From Diphasiastrum complanatum (taxonomy: Eukaryota > Streptophyta > Lycopodiopsida > Lycopodiales > Lycopodiaceae): 64,000 nucleotides of DNA. Position 1 is the stretch's first letter. Each line of letters begins with the position of its first letter. Made by a program: the position numbers and the translations under genes. A model generated the notes under the pieces. The model was not told the DNA's origin and did no database searches. It saw nothing but the letters and a program-made list of their open reading frames with translations. Location of the stretch: contig CM055101.1 in assembly GCA_029204225.1 (NCBI GenBank), positions 40,895,427 to 40,959,426 of the forward strand, written 5' to 3'. Of this stretch, positions 11,337 through 25,500 are shown piece after piece.

Positions 11337-11553
11337 GTTCCATACCTCCGACCAAGGCATAGACACCTACCTGCCTTTATCCAAGGACACCAGTACTTTA
11401 ATCTAAAGACACATACCCTTAATCCTAAGGTACCCCTTATCTAAGGGTAACTTGATTCCATACCTCCGACTAAGGTATAGTCACTTGCATGTCCTTATCC
11501 AAAGGCACCTACCCTTAATCCTAAGGGTACCCCTTATTCAAGGGTAACTTGCC
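11337..11553. repeat. Tandem repeat, about 118-bp period
   Basis: TTCCATACCTCCGAC occurs at about 11339 and 11457, each followed by an AAGG-TATAG block, CCTTATCCAA and CCTTAATCCTAAGG with ACCCCTTAT. Two copies, moderately diverged. Confidence 0.75.
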
Positions 11554-11623
11554 ATTTAGCCTCCAACACTGAATGGACATATAGAGGTCATTGAAGTACT
11601 GCTAGTTACATAGGCATGTAACA

Positions 11624-11867
11624 ATGCTGAAGTTCCACGTTCTATCAAGCTACTCTGGGATCTCTACAGATCATCTCAAATCCCACTCTTCCAACTGAAG
11701 CATCCGAAAGCAATGAGAAAAAATATACACAGAACATTTCTTCCGTCAAAGGACTTGTTATCGTTGACACGGGTGTAAGCAAAGCACAGATCACGAACAC
11801 TCTTTATGATCAACCTCCTGTGTCAATGTTTGCCATTGACAACGTCCTTCTTCCTCCAGAGTTGTTC
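11624..11867 (+). pseudogene. Fasciclin-like arabinogalactan protein fragment (C-terminal half of FAS1 domain)
   Basis: Fasciclin-like AGPs are secreted, often GPI-anchored cell-wall adhesion proteins. The start of the fragment resembles the FAS1 FHVL motif (KFHVL, about 11635) and, after a one-base shift near 11650, reads LGSLQIISNPTLPTEAS, then TGVSKAQITNTLYD and FAIDNVLLPPELF. The latter is the conserved end of FAS1 (usual form Y-x-V-D-x-VLLP-x-E-I-F). About 75 residues are present; signal peptide, first half of FAS1 and GPI signal are absent. The match stops at the (GT)n tract that begins at 11885. Probably a captured or rearranged piece of a host gene, not a working gene. Confidence 0.8.
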
Positions 11868-11882
11868 GTCGTGTGCGTGTGC

Positions 11883-12004
<122 letters not shown>

Positions 12005-12229
12005 TAAGAGAGTCGTCTGCCTACGCTCAACAAAAAAGCTGCCACAGTCTCCATCCACACCCCTTGCTGGTGATTCAAAGAGAGAGAGGAACGAGCTGTG
12101 TAGAGAACTTTCTTGAGAGAAGCTGCATCCACAATTCTCCAAGGTTGGTAGCCCACCTGGATAGCGTCCACCGATGCAACCCAGCGAGTAATCACAGTCT
12201 CCGAGTCTTCTGAACACGATGTATCACAC

Positions 12230-12734
<505 letters not shown>

Positions 12735-12799
12735 TTCATTAGCATACTTGAATTGGCCTGTTAGTTATTAATGAAAAGGTGGCCAATAAAGGCTTAGGG

Positions 12800-12955
12800 T
12801 CAATGTTGCACTGCAGATTGAAGAGCAACACTACCTTTCAAGAAAATAGGTTTTCCTTAAAACTGAAGGAATGCCCATTTATTTTCTTTCATATTTGAAG
12901 GGTGCATGATTTAAATGTCCTTCATTTGAAGGAAAAAAGGCCTTCTCACAATCAA
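12800..12955 (+). repeat. Dispersed repeat, copy 1
   Basis: The stretch from CCTTAAAACTGAAGGAATGC through TTTGAAGGGTGC and ATTTAAATGTCCTTCATTTG is matched in inverted orientation at 63890-63985. Both copies lie close to long dinucleotide or foldback sequence, so it may be the edge of one mobile family. Confidence 0.75.
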
Positions 12956-14650
12956 GATTTGACTTTATGACTCCTCATGATCCACTTGATGATGATTATA
13001 AAATGTTGATGATTTCATATGCGACTAAAAGGTTGATGTGTGCATGTACTCTTTAGAGTGGTACCAAAGATCCATGCCAACAAGGACTATTGTTTATGAT
13101 CCAATTTTATGGAAGGATTAAGCACATTGTTGTAGTGTGCAAGTATTCTAAGGATCATCACAAAAAATTGATTCTTGAAAAATAGTAAGAATTGATTTGA
13201 AACCATGGATTCGATTCTTAAGGAACCACAAAAACATTGATATGAATCAGTTTTTGAGCTCATTGTAGTTACTATGTTGCAATTTTTGGAGAGATATGCT
13301 ATTTCATGACTCGGGAAGTACACTCATGGATTTCCTATTTGACCAAGACCATTAAGTATTCAAGAAACGAGCGTTTGAACGATGATTAGTGGAGGCCTCT
13401 TTGCATGCCAAAAATAGCTTTTGAGACTTTAAAAATATCCCTTTTCCATATATGACACATACCAACTTGAATTTAGAAACTTCCACTCAAGTACGTCCAC
13501 TCGTTTTGGCATGTATACGACCAATTCCTTCTTCATCAAGTATATATAGGTAATGCCCCCCGACTATTCATTCTAGGTGGTGGCAAGTTTAAGAAATGGT
13601 TTAAGATTTGGAGAGCTTCCAAGAACATTAAACTGTGAGCATACATGCTTTAGGAGTTGACCTTGGCAAGGGAAGTGCTACTTCTAATTTTTTTTGCTCT
13701 TTTTATATCCTATGCTTCCCATATCATGTGCATTCTCACTCTTTGTCTTTTCCCTCTCTAGTTGCCCTCTCCTACATAATTTTTGTCTCTTCTCAAGCCA
13801 CTCCCACATTTTCTTGTTTAACTCTTTGTCTTACCTAACCATCTCCCTCACTTCACTCACAATCCTCTCTAGTGACTTCTTCTCACCAACTTTTTCTCTT
13901 CTATCAAAACCTAATTCCTCTCTTTCAACCCTTCATACTTTACTTTCATTCCCCTCGCCTCAAAAATTCAAGTTGGAAATTGCATGTTGAAAGAAACTAT
14001 TGAAATAGTTTGATCATGATTTTGTAGCAATTTCGAAAGAGAGTTTACTATTTATGAAAAACAAAAACAAGAGATCAAATTTAAAAGATTATTTCCTTGA
14101 GAAGAATTGACTATGTGACCAACTTTTGTTGGTGGACACATGCGTAACACAAGAATAATTTGGAAAGGGAAAAATACAAGGGGAAGATTCCATCTTAACA
14201 CTTCGATAATTTGCATGGATGATTGATGTAATGTGGTGAGTAAAGATATATATTGCATGTTTTGAGAACTCATGCAATGCTTATTTAATAGTGACATCAT
14301 GATGTAATGATATAACAATAAAAATTGCATAATAATTGCACATTGATGGTCCTCAACATTTGATTTTTTGCATTCATTATTAATCAACTAGTGGTTGTTA
14401 TATACAACTTGGCCAAGCCCAAGCCATTTATGAAGCTAACCTCAGAAGTCACTACCCACACTGTGATAGACATCTTCAATATTCAACATCAATACTCCAC
14501 CTTTCAAAATATGATTATACAATCATAGAAAGCTATACTTATTCTCTTCCTCGCTACCATGACATGTCATCACGATAGGCATTGTATGTTCTACTTTCAT
14601 AAGAAGCACCTTTTAATGTTTTTTTTAAAAAAGGGCTAGCAAATTTTGCA
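12956..14650. other. No gene recognised
   Basis: AT-rich. A pyrimidine-rich block (C/T) lies at 13690-13960 on the plus strand. No protein family, intron-exon pattern or known repeat motif is seen. Confidence 0.5.
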
Positions 14651-14652
14651 TT

Positions 14653-14935
14653 TGACTTTCATGCATATATGACAATTTTGGCATGAATAGTTCAAGCCTC
14701 GTCAATTTCTATTATCCACTCGTGAAATATGTAACTTCATGATGATACCCCATTGTGGTATTGATCTCCCCATATAACCTTCCCATTTAGGTTTTATGTC
14801 CATGCATATATGACAATATCAACATGAAAAGTTCACGGCTAGTCATTTTTTGTTATCCACTTATGAAATAAGTAATGATACCCCGTTGTGGTAAAAATCT
14901 TCCCAACTGACCTTCCCATTTAGGTTCAATTGACG
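14653..14935. repeat. Tandem repeat, 141-bp period
   Basis: CATGCATATATGACAAT begins at 14660 and 14801. Each copy continues with GTTATCCACT-like, GATACCCC-TTGTGGT and CTTCCCATTTAGGTT segments. Two diverged copies. Confidence 0.8.
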
Positions 14936-15505
14936 ATATTGTGAACACATCAACCCTCAATGTTGTCCACCTTGACAATTTTTGCAATCCATGCAGGAGC
15001 ATTACTTAAGACATCATTAACACAAGTTTCCTAAAAACTTCGTTCCTAGGTGTAAATTGAAGAACATCGCCTCAACTTTTATCATCAATGCAAGTGCTTG
15101 CCATCCATGTTGTTGACCTCTTCTTCATGCTCAACAACATGCCAATCAAGTGCAATACCATTCTCATGGCCTTATTCTTGTAACTTGGGACTTTCCATTT
15201 TAGACCACTATTTTTTGATGTCAAGGATTTAACGCAAAAAAATTGAGATGAAAAAGATATTTCATGATAGATGAAAGTCACATCAATATCAAGACGAAGA
15301 AATTATAGTAATACTTCAGATACCTATTTTTTAATCCAAAAGGCAACCTTGTTCTAACATATTGAATACTGATCAGTTGTCAAAATAAGGAGAAAAACAG
15401 AACCTCTAACAAAAGCAACAAAAACCTGAAACTTTACTTGGATAGTTTGTTAATTTAAAATGTCTTTCATATCTCTGCAAGATTTTAAGGGTTTTAGAGA
15501 TAGGG
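14936..15505. other. No gene recognised
   Basis: AT-rich spacer between the 141-bp repeats and the GC-rich units; nothing identifiable. Confidence 0.5.
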
Positions 15506-15804
15506 TTGATATATATATATATATATAATAAAGGGATGAGGGTCCGGCCCGGATTGCCTACGTCCGCGTCCGGCGTCCGGACCTGGACGCGTTCGAACCC
15601 CGGACGCGGGGTCGGATGCGTCCAATTTTATTTTATTTTATAAATTAAAAAAAAAAACAAACACAGATGCGTCTGGGGTCCGGGTCCGGGTCTGGACGCC
15701 ATTTTTCTTTTTAAATTTTTTGAAAAAAAAAAAAAAAAAAAAAAAAAACCGGACGCGTCCGGACGCGGACGTACCCTTGACGCGTCCGCGTCCGCCATCC
15801 GCAT

Positions 15805-15854
<50 letters not shown>

Positions 15855-16136
15855 AACATGTGCGTCTGGGCCGGACATGGGCCGTTCGCGTCCGCGTCCG
15901 ATGTCCAGACCCGGACGCGTCCGACCCCTGGACGCGAGCTTGGACGCGTCCAATTTTTTTAAATTTTTTTTAGTTGTTAAAGGCTATAAAACCATAAAAA
16001 ATTTAAATTAAAAAAAGAAAAAAAGAAAAAGAAACGGACACGTCCGGACCCCCGGACGCACCCCTGGTGCGTCCACGTCCGGACGCGGACGCGGACGCGC
16101 GTCCGGACGTGCATTCAAACGCAGCATCTGCTTCCT

Positions 16137-16178
<42 letters not shown>
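15506..16178. mobile_element. Two about 280-bp GC-rich units each flanked by (TA)n (Micron-like arrangement)
   Basis: (TA)n tracts at 15508-15527, 15808-15852 and 16138-16178 delimit two similar units. Each unit opens with CGTCCGCGTCCG and GGACGCGT-type words and reaches GGAYGCGTCCAATTTT. An A/T-rich middle follows (poly-A in unit 1, A/G-rich in unit 2), and then a closing GC-rich block of CGGACRCGTCCGGAC words, ending in CATCCGCATCCTTA or GCATCTGCTTCCTTG. Base composition is far above the surroundings. The plan recalls the rice Micron MITEs that sit inside (TA) microsatellites, but I cannot assign a family. Confidence 0.7.
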
Positions 16179-16179
<1 letters not shown>

Positions 16180-16542
16180 TGTCTAGGATAAGCCAACATA
16201 ACAACTCTTCTTACATACAGTTTCATCCACAATAATTGATGCACAGTAAACCAATGTTCAAGGTAGGCATATTGAAATGAAAACCTCATTAACTATTATA
16301 AAAACCTAGTCCAAAATGCTAAGATCAGATTAATTGCTAGTTTTGGTGGCCTGGTGACTAGTGGAGCTTGCTTTTAACCAGTGGTTTAATCTATAATGGT
16401 GAAAGGCCTTGAACTATTTTGCCCTTTAGTCAAAGCTGTGTCCTATGCCCACCCAAACATAATTTCAGCATGCAGCTGAAGGGGAAAAGAATCAAAATTT
16501 GTAAGCCAAAATAATAAATGTTTCAACGCGCACTTCTGATAA
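16179..16542. other. 3' flank / likely 3' UTR side of the PAG1-like gene
   Basis: Lies downstream of the stop codon of the minus-strand proteasome gene. No polyadenylation site can be fixed with confidence. Confidence 0.4.
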
Positions 16543-19500
16543 CTAATCTGCATCCATATCTTCTTCTAATGCAGCCTTGGCAGCTGCCTTTGCTTCTTCT
16601 AGAAGGTCCGCTGGAACCTGTCAATGGTTGACGCAAAACTACGTTGAAAAAACCAAATGCAAAGCTACAATTTCAAGTGCTTATATAGCTATTTCTATGG
16701 TGAATGTTAGAAAAAAACATTTGACTTTCCATTTAAGTCTAAACCCGAAACCTTAAACCCTGTTCAAAGGTTTTGGGTCTAGGGTAGGGTTCTGTGGTTT
16801 GGGTTTTTGGATTCAGCATCCAAACTCAAGCCTAAACCCTAAAACCCTGTATAGAATGTCTTTCAAGTTGTATTCCAATGCTTGTGTAGCTACAAATGAA
16901 AGAAAGATTCAAAGGCCTATCATGAGACCAAACTCAAACATCCCATGCCTAAAAGCAGACGAGAGAAAAATACCGTTTATATGATAAATCTATCATGAAT
17001 TAGAGTAGAGCATGCTAGCCTCTCATGATAGAGCTAGAGGAGCAAAGGGCGATTGGGTGATTAAAAGATGTTACCCGTTGATGCACTTTATTTGTTTCGT
17101 CGCAAATCCAGCTCATTTCCAGTTCAAAAGCTTTGTCTTTTGCTTCATCATGTATGCCGTAAATACTGAATATGTCAAAATAACACCAAGAATTGCATTA
17201 ATCTTGCAACACATTAGCTTTGCCCAATATTTATTACTTGAGGAGCTAGTAACTCTCAATCAGAAGTACAATTTAGAAAGACCAGATGTTAATGTTCGAC
17301 AAATAGAATGTATAGGATGTAAGTCCTGATCAAGTATACACCTGCAATATCACTCTTTCCCTTCTACACAAGCTGATAAGATTTATTCTTAGGCTAGAAT
17401 AACTCTATAGATCCAAAAGCATGATCAATCTTCAGATCTCAATGTATCACCAACATGATGGTCCCATCATACGTGTGCTACTTGGCTGATTTGGCATCAA
17501 AGCAATTAACGATAAGTAGTTCACTTGCATCCGAGTAGTTATAGGCACTTCCTTGGGCCTTCACCCCGCGTCAGTATCTGACATTGTGTACATGCTTTGG
17601 GCACTTCGGCCCTTCATTTGATGTGTCGTCATTTAGTAGAGATATCTATTAGTGATATGTTTTCAGTATTATCTCGCATTGTTGTGTTGCTTGCTCATAA
17701 CTCTAGTTGCATGGACTAACATGCAAGAAAGTATTCCATAACATGTACAGAGAGCCTTGCAGGAGTAATTGTGCAGGATCGGAGAAAAAAGCTAGACCAC
17801 TTTTATGTTTTTCATATTCTTATAGCATGTTCCTGCAAACACTTGACAAAAGATATCTGATTCACAGCAACAGTAACAATCAAGGAATCCCTGGCACAGG
17901 GAAGCTTGTACTTGGTTATACAGAAGCAAAATCTGTGTATTGGAAGTAATATAACTGGGAACACAACTAGGAAAATTAAGTTCAATCTTCCATTGAAATT
18001 TACAGAAAGGATAAATACCTCTTGAGCTTCTAAGCGGAAGCAATACAACAATGCTGATGAGCTAAAAGAATTAGTAGCTTACATCTTAGCTACTTCTTTA
18101 ACACCTTCTCTGCAAGTTAATTCAGACAGCTTCAACTTCTCAATCTCCCTGTTGCAGACATAGAGCAGGATTATAATCACTGGGGAGGATACACAATCAA
18201 AGGCCACTCTAGGCAATCTGATGCACAGCAAAAAATTTGGTAAGTGAACAACAAGAGGAAATGACCAGATTTAAAACGAAACTCACGTTTTTGCAGCTTG
18301 CCGACCCTTCCCGACTGCTGCTCCAAAATATCGCTGGAAATAACGAACCGGTAAAAATGTTAACCATTATGGATAGCTTCTAAATATCATGATAATGAGT
18401 AGCACTTTCTCTTGCAATCAGATGAGGGATTGATTATAAAGGGGCCCAAAGGTGAAAAAAAACACATTCTGCAGGCTATAATGGTTGATTGGCAACGTTC
18501 GAGAACAACACATACTCGTAAGCAAGCAAACTAAATGTAACATTTTCAGAGAACATTAGGAAGTTTGCTGGTTTTTGCTAGCGAAGGTCGATTCTTTGGC
18601 TTTTAATCTATCCAAATTGATTCTCTATTGTGCATTTGAAAAACTTCTCCTCTTTTCTCAAATTTTGAGAATCCATTAGGGTTTATTTCAAACTGTCTCA
18701 AAGGAGCTTGACTTTAATCTTTAACAGAAATTTTGATTGATTCTGTTCTCCTTTATTTGAATTACCTGAGAATTAGTTCCATTGAAGAGGTAAGTGATGG
18801 ACATGAGGTGTGCTTGGGTGAAAATTCTATGCACAATGTCAAGGGCAAGGGCACAATTCCAGTCAAGCTCCATCAGGAGAGGTAAAGGTCATCATGAATG
18901 TCCTTTATGTCCCAGGGCCTGCAAAATATCTTCTTTCTGTTCAATTACAAGTTCAATAACTTTCCTAATGCCAAACTGTGGTTGTGAATGCCAAAAATGG
19001 CATTTACAACTATACCTTTCTCAAGCAAGATATGAAAGTTAAATTTGACGATTAAGCTTGTCCTTGTCAAGGATGATAGATAGTATGAAGGTTATAGTCC
19101 AGGGGCTGCAAGAAAATGACCTCTATAAACTATGCACAACGATCCCAAATCAGCATGTTGAAGACGGTGATGTCGATAGGTTGTGGCATGAGAGGTATGG
19201 CCATCTAAGTTACAAAAGTATGCATGTGCTAAACAAGCACAATGGGTACTAGGACTTCCATCGATCAAGCTCATCAATTTGTGAGGCTTTCACTGTGGGA
19301 AAGCAGCAGCGGCAAAAATTTACGAAGCGAAGCACTACCAAGGCAAAGGAAATACTTGAGTTGACCCATTCAGATTTGTGGGGGCCAACCCAAACTAGAT
19401 CTACCGGGGGAGCATATTACTTTTTGACCTTTGTAGATGGGGTTTGAGTATATTTTTTGAGGCAAAAATCTTAAGTTGTCAAGTACTTTAAGCTGTTCAA

Positions 19501-22500
19501 GCTTTGGTGGAGAATCCAACAAAGAGGGGATAATGAGCTCAGGCCTGACGGTAGTGGTGAATACATTGCTGGTAAATTTGTTGAACTTTGCAATGCAAAT
19601 ATGGTACTAAAAGGCAATTTACTGCTCCACACACTACCCAGCAGAATGGCATAGCCGAGAAGCAGAACCGAACAAAATTTGAGCTCGCAGCATGAGCTAC
19701 AAATCCAGGTTGACAAGAGCCCTTACAATCATACATCAGATATAAGTATCAAAGTTCTTAAAACAACCAAAGTTCATTCAGAAACATTTTACAGCAATTT
19801 CCAAGGCTTTTGAGACAGGGAAACAAATGAATCGGAGCTTCATGAATACCATTATAATCGATACATTTTGTGCTTTCATGCATATCTGAAGCATGATGGA
19901 AGACATTCAGAATGAAGAACATTTGGAAAGCCACAGTAAAAGGACATGCCAAATGCTTGGAGCGCCCCAGCTTCTTTTGAATGGATGTAAAAGAATCATT
20001 CTAAAAGGGGCTAACATTGTATACGCAGCATTCTGTGTAGTGACATACGGGACGTCATGAAACTACAATGCATATGCATTTCTAGTTTCAGCTCAGCCAA
20101 CATGGGCTCCATGACCTTTTTGTGCATGCAAGGTGGAAACATATGCCATGCTTCCTATTCATGTCAGGAATAGCCATGTAGATTGCAGTTCAATCGCACA
20201 AGCTGGTGCTCTATTCAGCTTTCTCTTAGTGAGTAATTCCTAGTTTCTATCGCAATAACAAAAATCCTTGCCTTGGTGAACTGCCCTTGAGTGACTGGAA
20301 ACTGCCTACTAATCACAAAACATTGCAAAAAGTGTATTGAAGATGGTTTAATTTGTCACTTTATTTTCATAAAAAACTTGAAAAAGGACGTTTGGTGCCT
20401 TACATAAGCAACACCTGAGGGCTCAATCATGTATAACTGAGGCCCATCTCGATCATAGCCTCCTAAAATTGCTGCTGATCCAAAAGGTCTGCATAGAAAA
20501 AGAAGCTCTCTTTTTAAGGTTGAATGTGAAGCCTCGAAAAGCACTAAAACACAAGCTAAATATTGCATAACCCCAAAAATGCACCTGAGCCACCAGTAGA
20601 GAGTTGAAAGGTGAACATAGCTGGCAACACGGTCGCAGAGTTCCTTGATAGGGATTTCGTCGCCATAAAAACTGAAAGAAGAATGTCATTAATTAGAATC
20701 ATGGTAAACCCTTCTATGCTTTCTTTGGTACGCTCCGTTCCATACATATGGAAACAAATGTGTTCCACACATACAGATTATTAATATTGAATTTTTACTA
20801 AAGAACATGGGTTTCATATGGAACATGGGTTTTTCCCGCATTCCAAACTCCAAAGGGAACGAGGTCCATTGAACAACGATCATAATAGATTGTTTGCAGC
20901 TCCAACTCAAATTCATCAATATGATGAGCTATGACTTCTTCCATATTTTCTTAGCCGACAGCGAAGCAGAAACACCAAATTAAATCTCTTGGTTGAGATC
21001 TTAGAAACCCATTCCAAGCCTTTTTGGTCGGAACGTTTTTTTTTTCATCCCCAAAAAAAACATTTGCATGAATATGAATTTTTTCTGCGTTAAACAAATA
21101 CGATTTTTTGTAAAAAAAATTTCTGGCCAACTTCCAGAACGGGCAACAATGGAACTTTCAGATACACTTCATGTTTTATGTTGAAGTTCACAACATAGAT
21201 AACCAAAATAATTTGCCTGTTGATGACACATACATGCTCAGAGAAGTAAGCAGAAACAACTTACTTTTCATAGTTATTTGCCTCTGCTCTGGCACGAGAA
21301 ACTATTTGTCTTCCATCAGCAGCAACTCCTGCCATGGCCTAAAAGACAGAATAACAAAAGTATTAAGTTTACAAAACTGAAAGTGGGAAATTTTGCCTAC
21401 TTTCCCACTGAAAGTGGAAAAGTAATCAATCACTCGCCACTGGCATCTCCTTCTATAGCCTATAACTTGCAAAGTGGAAATAAAAGCATGGGAAGAAAAA
21501 ATTAGTTTCAGGATCCAACTTCATCTTTGATCTGTTTATTCTGTGTCACAGTACTCAATTATACAAGACAAGTACAAATAGAAATGCAAATATGGCACAT
21601 AGTGCACCATGGCTGCATGGCGTTGGACAGCATGTATTCTCCGATTTGATCCTTCTAAAAGCATTTTTGAAACAATAAGCTTTTCCACTCCCTGTGCCCA
21701 TTAGCAATATAGAAATTGAGTCAGTTAAAATACACCACTGACTTATCAAATATAAACAAATTTATGCACTGCAGAGGCCATGTAAGAAAGACATGTAGGA
21801 GAATAATAGTGGTCTATCATGTGGCCACTCATGTGATTCTGTTAGAATAGCAACTATGGGAATATCACAGACCGTGAAAACAGAAAAACATTCGGCAAAC
21901 AGGTAAACTACAGCAAGCAACTTGTGATGTGGAAGCAGCAGTTATTGGTAAATATACCTCTTATTACTAGCCTTTCCACCAAAACATGTAGACATCTATA
22001 ATGAACAAGATTCCTATGCAAAGCATGCTACAAAGAGGATTCAAATGGACGACTAAAAATCAGAATAGCGGGCAAACTCCAGCATTGGTTTATTCAGGAG
22101 GTGAGCTCATACGACATGTCCCAAAGACCAAGAATCTTCATTATTAAGTAATATTAAAATCATAGATTCACGTTCTGGGTTTTCAGGTGCATTTCTTTCT
22201 GTACTTACAAAACAAATTTTTTTTTCAAATTCAAATCTTTTACGTAAAAATTACTGCATGGTCGCACGTTCCGTACAACTACTCATACGAGGTCGCTCCT
22301 TACGTCAGGTTTCTACAATTTAACTGAAAACTGGACACTAAAATAAGTTTAAGGGTGATTACAAAAACAACTCCATCCTTGCACTTGATTCCCACCACCG
22401 TTCTGCAGCACAGATGGACTGCATCAGTTCCCAAAACATCAACAAGAAACACTTTTGGCTGACTCTTTAAAAGTTTCATAAACCTTAAAACCTTAGAGCT

Positions 22501-25500
22501 TCAACTATGGTAAATGTCCTCATTGCGAGACAGCCATATTATTAGAAGCAGTCAATTCAAATAAATGAAATTCTTTGAGAGCAAGATTTGGAATGCTTAC
22601 CCGCTATTGTCAACAGCTTTTGCTGCATATTCAACTTGGAACACACGCCCATCTGGAGAAAAGGTTGTTACTGATAAATCATACTGTCACAAACCAAATC
22701 AAGTGGGTGAATACAAATACACATCATAAGAGCTTCCAATTTGTGTCTAGCAATCACAAATGGAAACAAGTGAAGGCCACAAATATATCCTACTAGCACC
22801 AGTGAAAAACCAAAGCTAGCATAGACACGGCATGGCTAAAAAGAAATCAAATAGGTGTATCTTCCTGATCCATGAGAATGAGGACATAACTTTTTATCAT
22901 GTGCTGCCTACACAAACATAAATTTCTTGATCTGTAGAAAATACAAATCAGCCGCTGTTATAAGAAAATGAACATCCCAGAATGATATATACAGCAACAA
23001 GTAGCAAGCCGCCAGAAATGTATTTCAAACGCTGTCCTTCAACAGCTCATCTACAACTTCAGCTTTCCACATAACAAGAAAAATACTATTACAATGAAGG
23101 CATGAAAAAAATTTGATTGATAGAATAGCAAAAAGGAATCACGACTCCTCCATTTTAGAGACAATTATAATCAAGTATGCACAAGCTTAAATACAATGAT
23201 TTGGCAATATAACAACTAAACTCATTTGTGAGCAAATGAACAATAAGCAGGCTAGTAGATCAATAATTGATAGATATTAAACTATGATGATTATGTGCTA
23301 CTCTATATTTCTGGTCATTATCAATAAATCTATGGATAAATTATATCTTATGTACATGATTGGTCATGATATCAGCAACATATCAAGAGGTCTTAACCGA
23401 TTACAGGTCACTTGAGAAAGACTTTGATGGTGAATTGCAAATTACTAAACGATTGAGATAAACTTATAAGACTTAAGGAGGGAGCGCTCAGCTGAAAGTT
23501 GCAGGTAGTAGAGGCAAAAATAAAAATCTCGAGGCGAAATCGATAACTCGGAATAAGCTACTGATCACAAAGAGTGAATAAGTGGCCTTGCGCTTTAACA
23601 TCATTTGTAGGGTGCATGCCTGCTTCTAATTATATGCTCAGCACAATAGCTCTAAGTAGACATCAGGTAACCGGTAACATAAGAGAATTGGGTGAGCTGC
23701 ACCTCTTCCAATCACTAAACATTTTCGCACAAAGTTATGGACTACTAGGTCCACAGACTGCATGGTATAGTTACCTGAATATGATAATGTATTCTAAGCA
23801 ACAGCCCAAAGAAGGGGACCGTATATGGCAATTTTGACTACACATATGGATGAATATGCCACATCATCAACATTGACAATTTTTTGACGTGAAGATCCTT
23901 GAATGCCTTGATTGTCAGATTTGAGATTGCAAAAAAATTCTTGTGTGCCTCCTCATTTAATCCCTTTGTATATATATCAGCTACCATATACTGAGTTCTG
24001 CAAAATTTCAGACATACCTTCTTGTTGAGAATTCTGCATGTTTGTAGTGATACTTAATTTCAATTTGTTTGCTTCTAGAATGGATCTAGGATTCATCGAC
24101 AGTGCAATAGCACTTTGATTATCACGCTAAATAATTGTTGGAGCACTTTGTCTGAGACCAATGTCAGACAATATATTCCTCAACTAGACTGCCTCTTTGG
24201 TATCTTGTGAAGCTGCAATGTACTCAAATTTTGTCGAGGAGTCAAGGACATTGCAATGGAGGTTTCCTTTCAATTGTAGACTATCAAACCATTGTTGAGT
24301 AGGAAGATAAATCCAAAATGGATTTTCTTGTGTCGACATCACCTGCCCAATTTGCATCTATATATCCATGCGGATGGATCAGTCTCTTCATAGCAGATGC
24401 AGAGGTTGATAGTAGCTCGAACATATCTTACGACTCTTAATAGAGCCTTCTAGTGGATCATTCCAGGACTAGCCATATATTAGCGCAAAGAGGATATCCC
24501 TTCATTTCGTCCTTCTCTTCTTTGGTTTGAGGGCATTGCTCTTTTGATAATTTAAGACCTGGATCCATAGGAGAATGTACAAGCTTGCAATTCATGAAGT
24601 CGAATTTATAAAGCATATTAAAGATATACCTTAGGTGAGTATGTAGAGGAGCTTCTTGTTTGTCTCTGTGGATTTGGATCTCGAGACAATAATGAGCTAA
24701 TCCTAGATCTGTCATCAGTGACAATCCAAGTGTTGTTTTTGATCAACGAGTTGTATTCTTTATCCATAGTTTCCTTCCAAAAATCTGAATCGGGCCTGTG
24801 TGAGTGCTTCTTCGACTGTGATTGGCTCCTGTGAAAGATAGTGAGCATATTCATCAGTGAGCCTGAGGCTGAGTTCGAATTCTGGTAGATCTTCTGGAAG
24901 TGCTTCTGGCTGCAAAATTCGATATTGTGTCGGCTGCTCCTGAGTTGCAGCCATAGTTGCACGAATCGCGGTTCGAACCTCGAACCAAGGTTCGAACCAC
25001 TCGGAGCCGGTTCAAACCGGGGGAAAACAAAAACCCCCAAAAAGCCAAAAAAAAATTGGAAAAAAAAATTCAGTTCGAATCGTTTTTCAGTTTGAACCGT
25101 TTTTCGATTTGAACTAGCCCGGCCAGTTTGAATCGGCCCGATTCGAATCGGCTTGTAACCTTGCAGCAATCTATCTGTGTAAATTGGCTACTTGAAGGAA
25201 TCCAAATTGCACGATATTCATTAGTATTCGAGACAGGAACAACAGGTAGAATCTGGTTCTTGCCCTTTAAGTCGATAAACTGATCTTCAAGAAATGTAAC
25301 ATCCCTACTAGTAAAAACTTTACAGATAACAGGATTATACAGTCTATACATGCCATTTGAAGAAGAATAACCGACAAAATTTGTTTTGATAGAATGCTCA
25401 TCCAGTTTCTTTTTGGTGTCTTTAGGGACATGAGCATAGGCAATGCATTGCAAAACTTTAAAATGCTTTAACGAAGGTTTGGATCCAGTCCAAACTTCAT

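Noticed and set aside
15628..16289. Frames with poly-Phe, poly-Lys or Ile-Tyr runs
   Set aside because: Produced by poly-A and (TA)n inside the GC-rich units.
16740..16850. AAACCCT-like telomeric words
   Set aside because: Only a few irregular occurrences within a PAG1 intron; no array.
21555..21749. 64-codon minus-strand frame over a PAG1 exon
   Set aside because: Wrong frame of exon 4 (21608-21691); the real frame gives the proteasome sequence GVEKLIVSKM.
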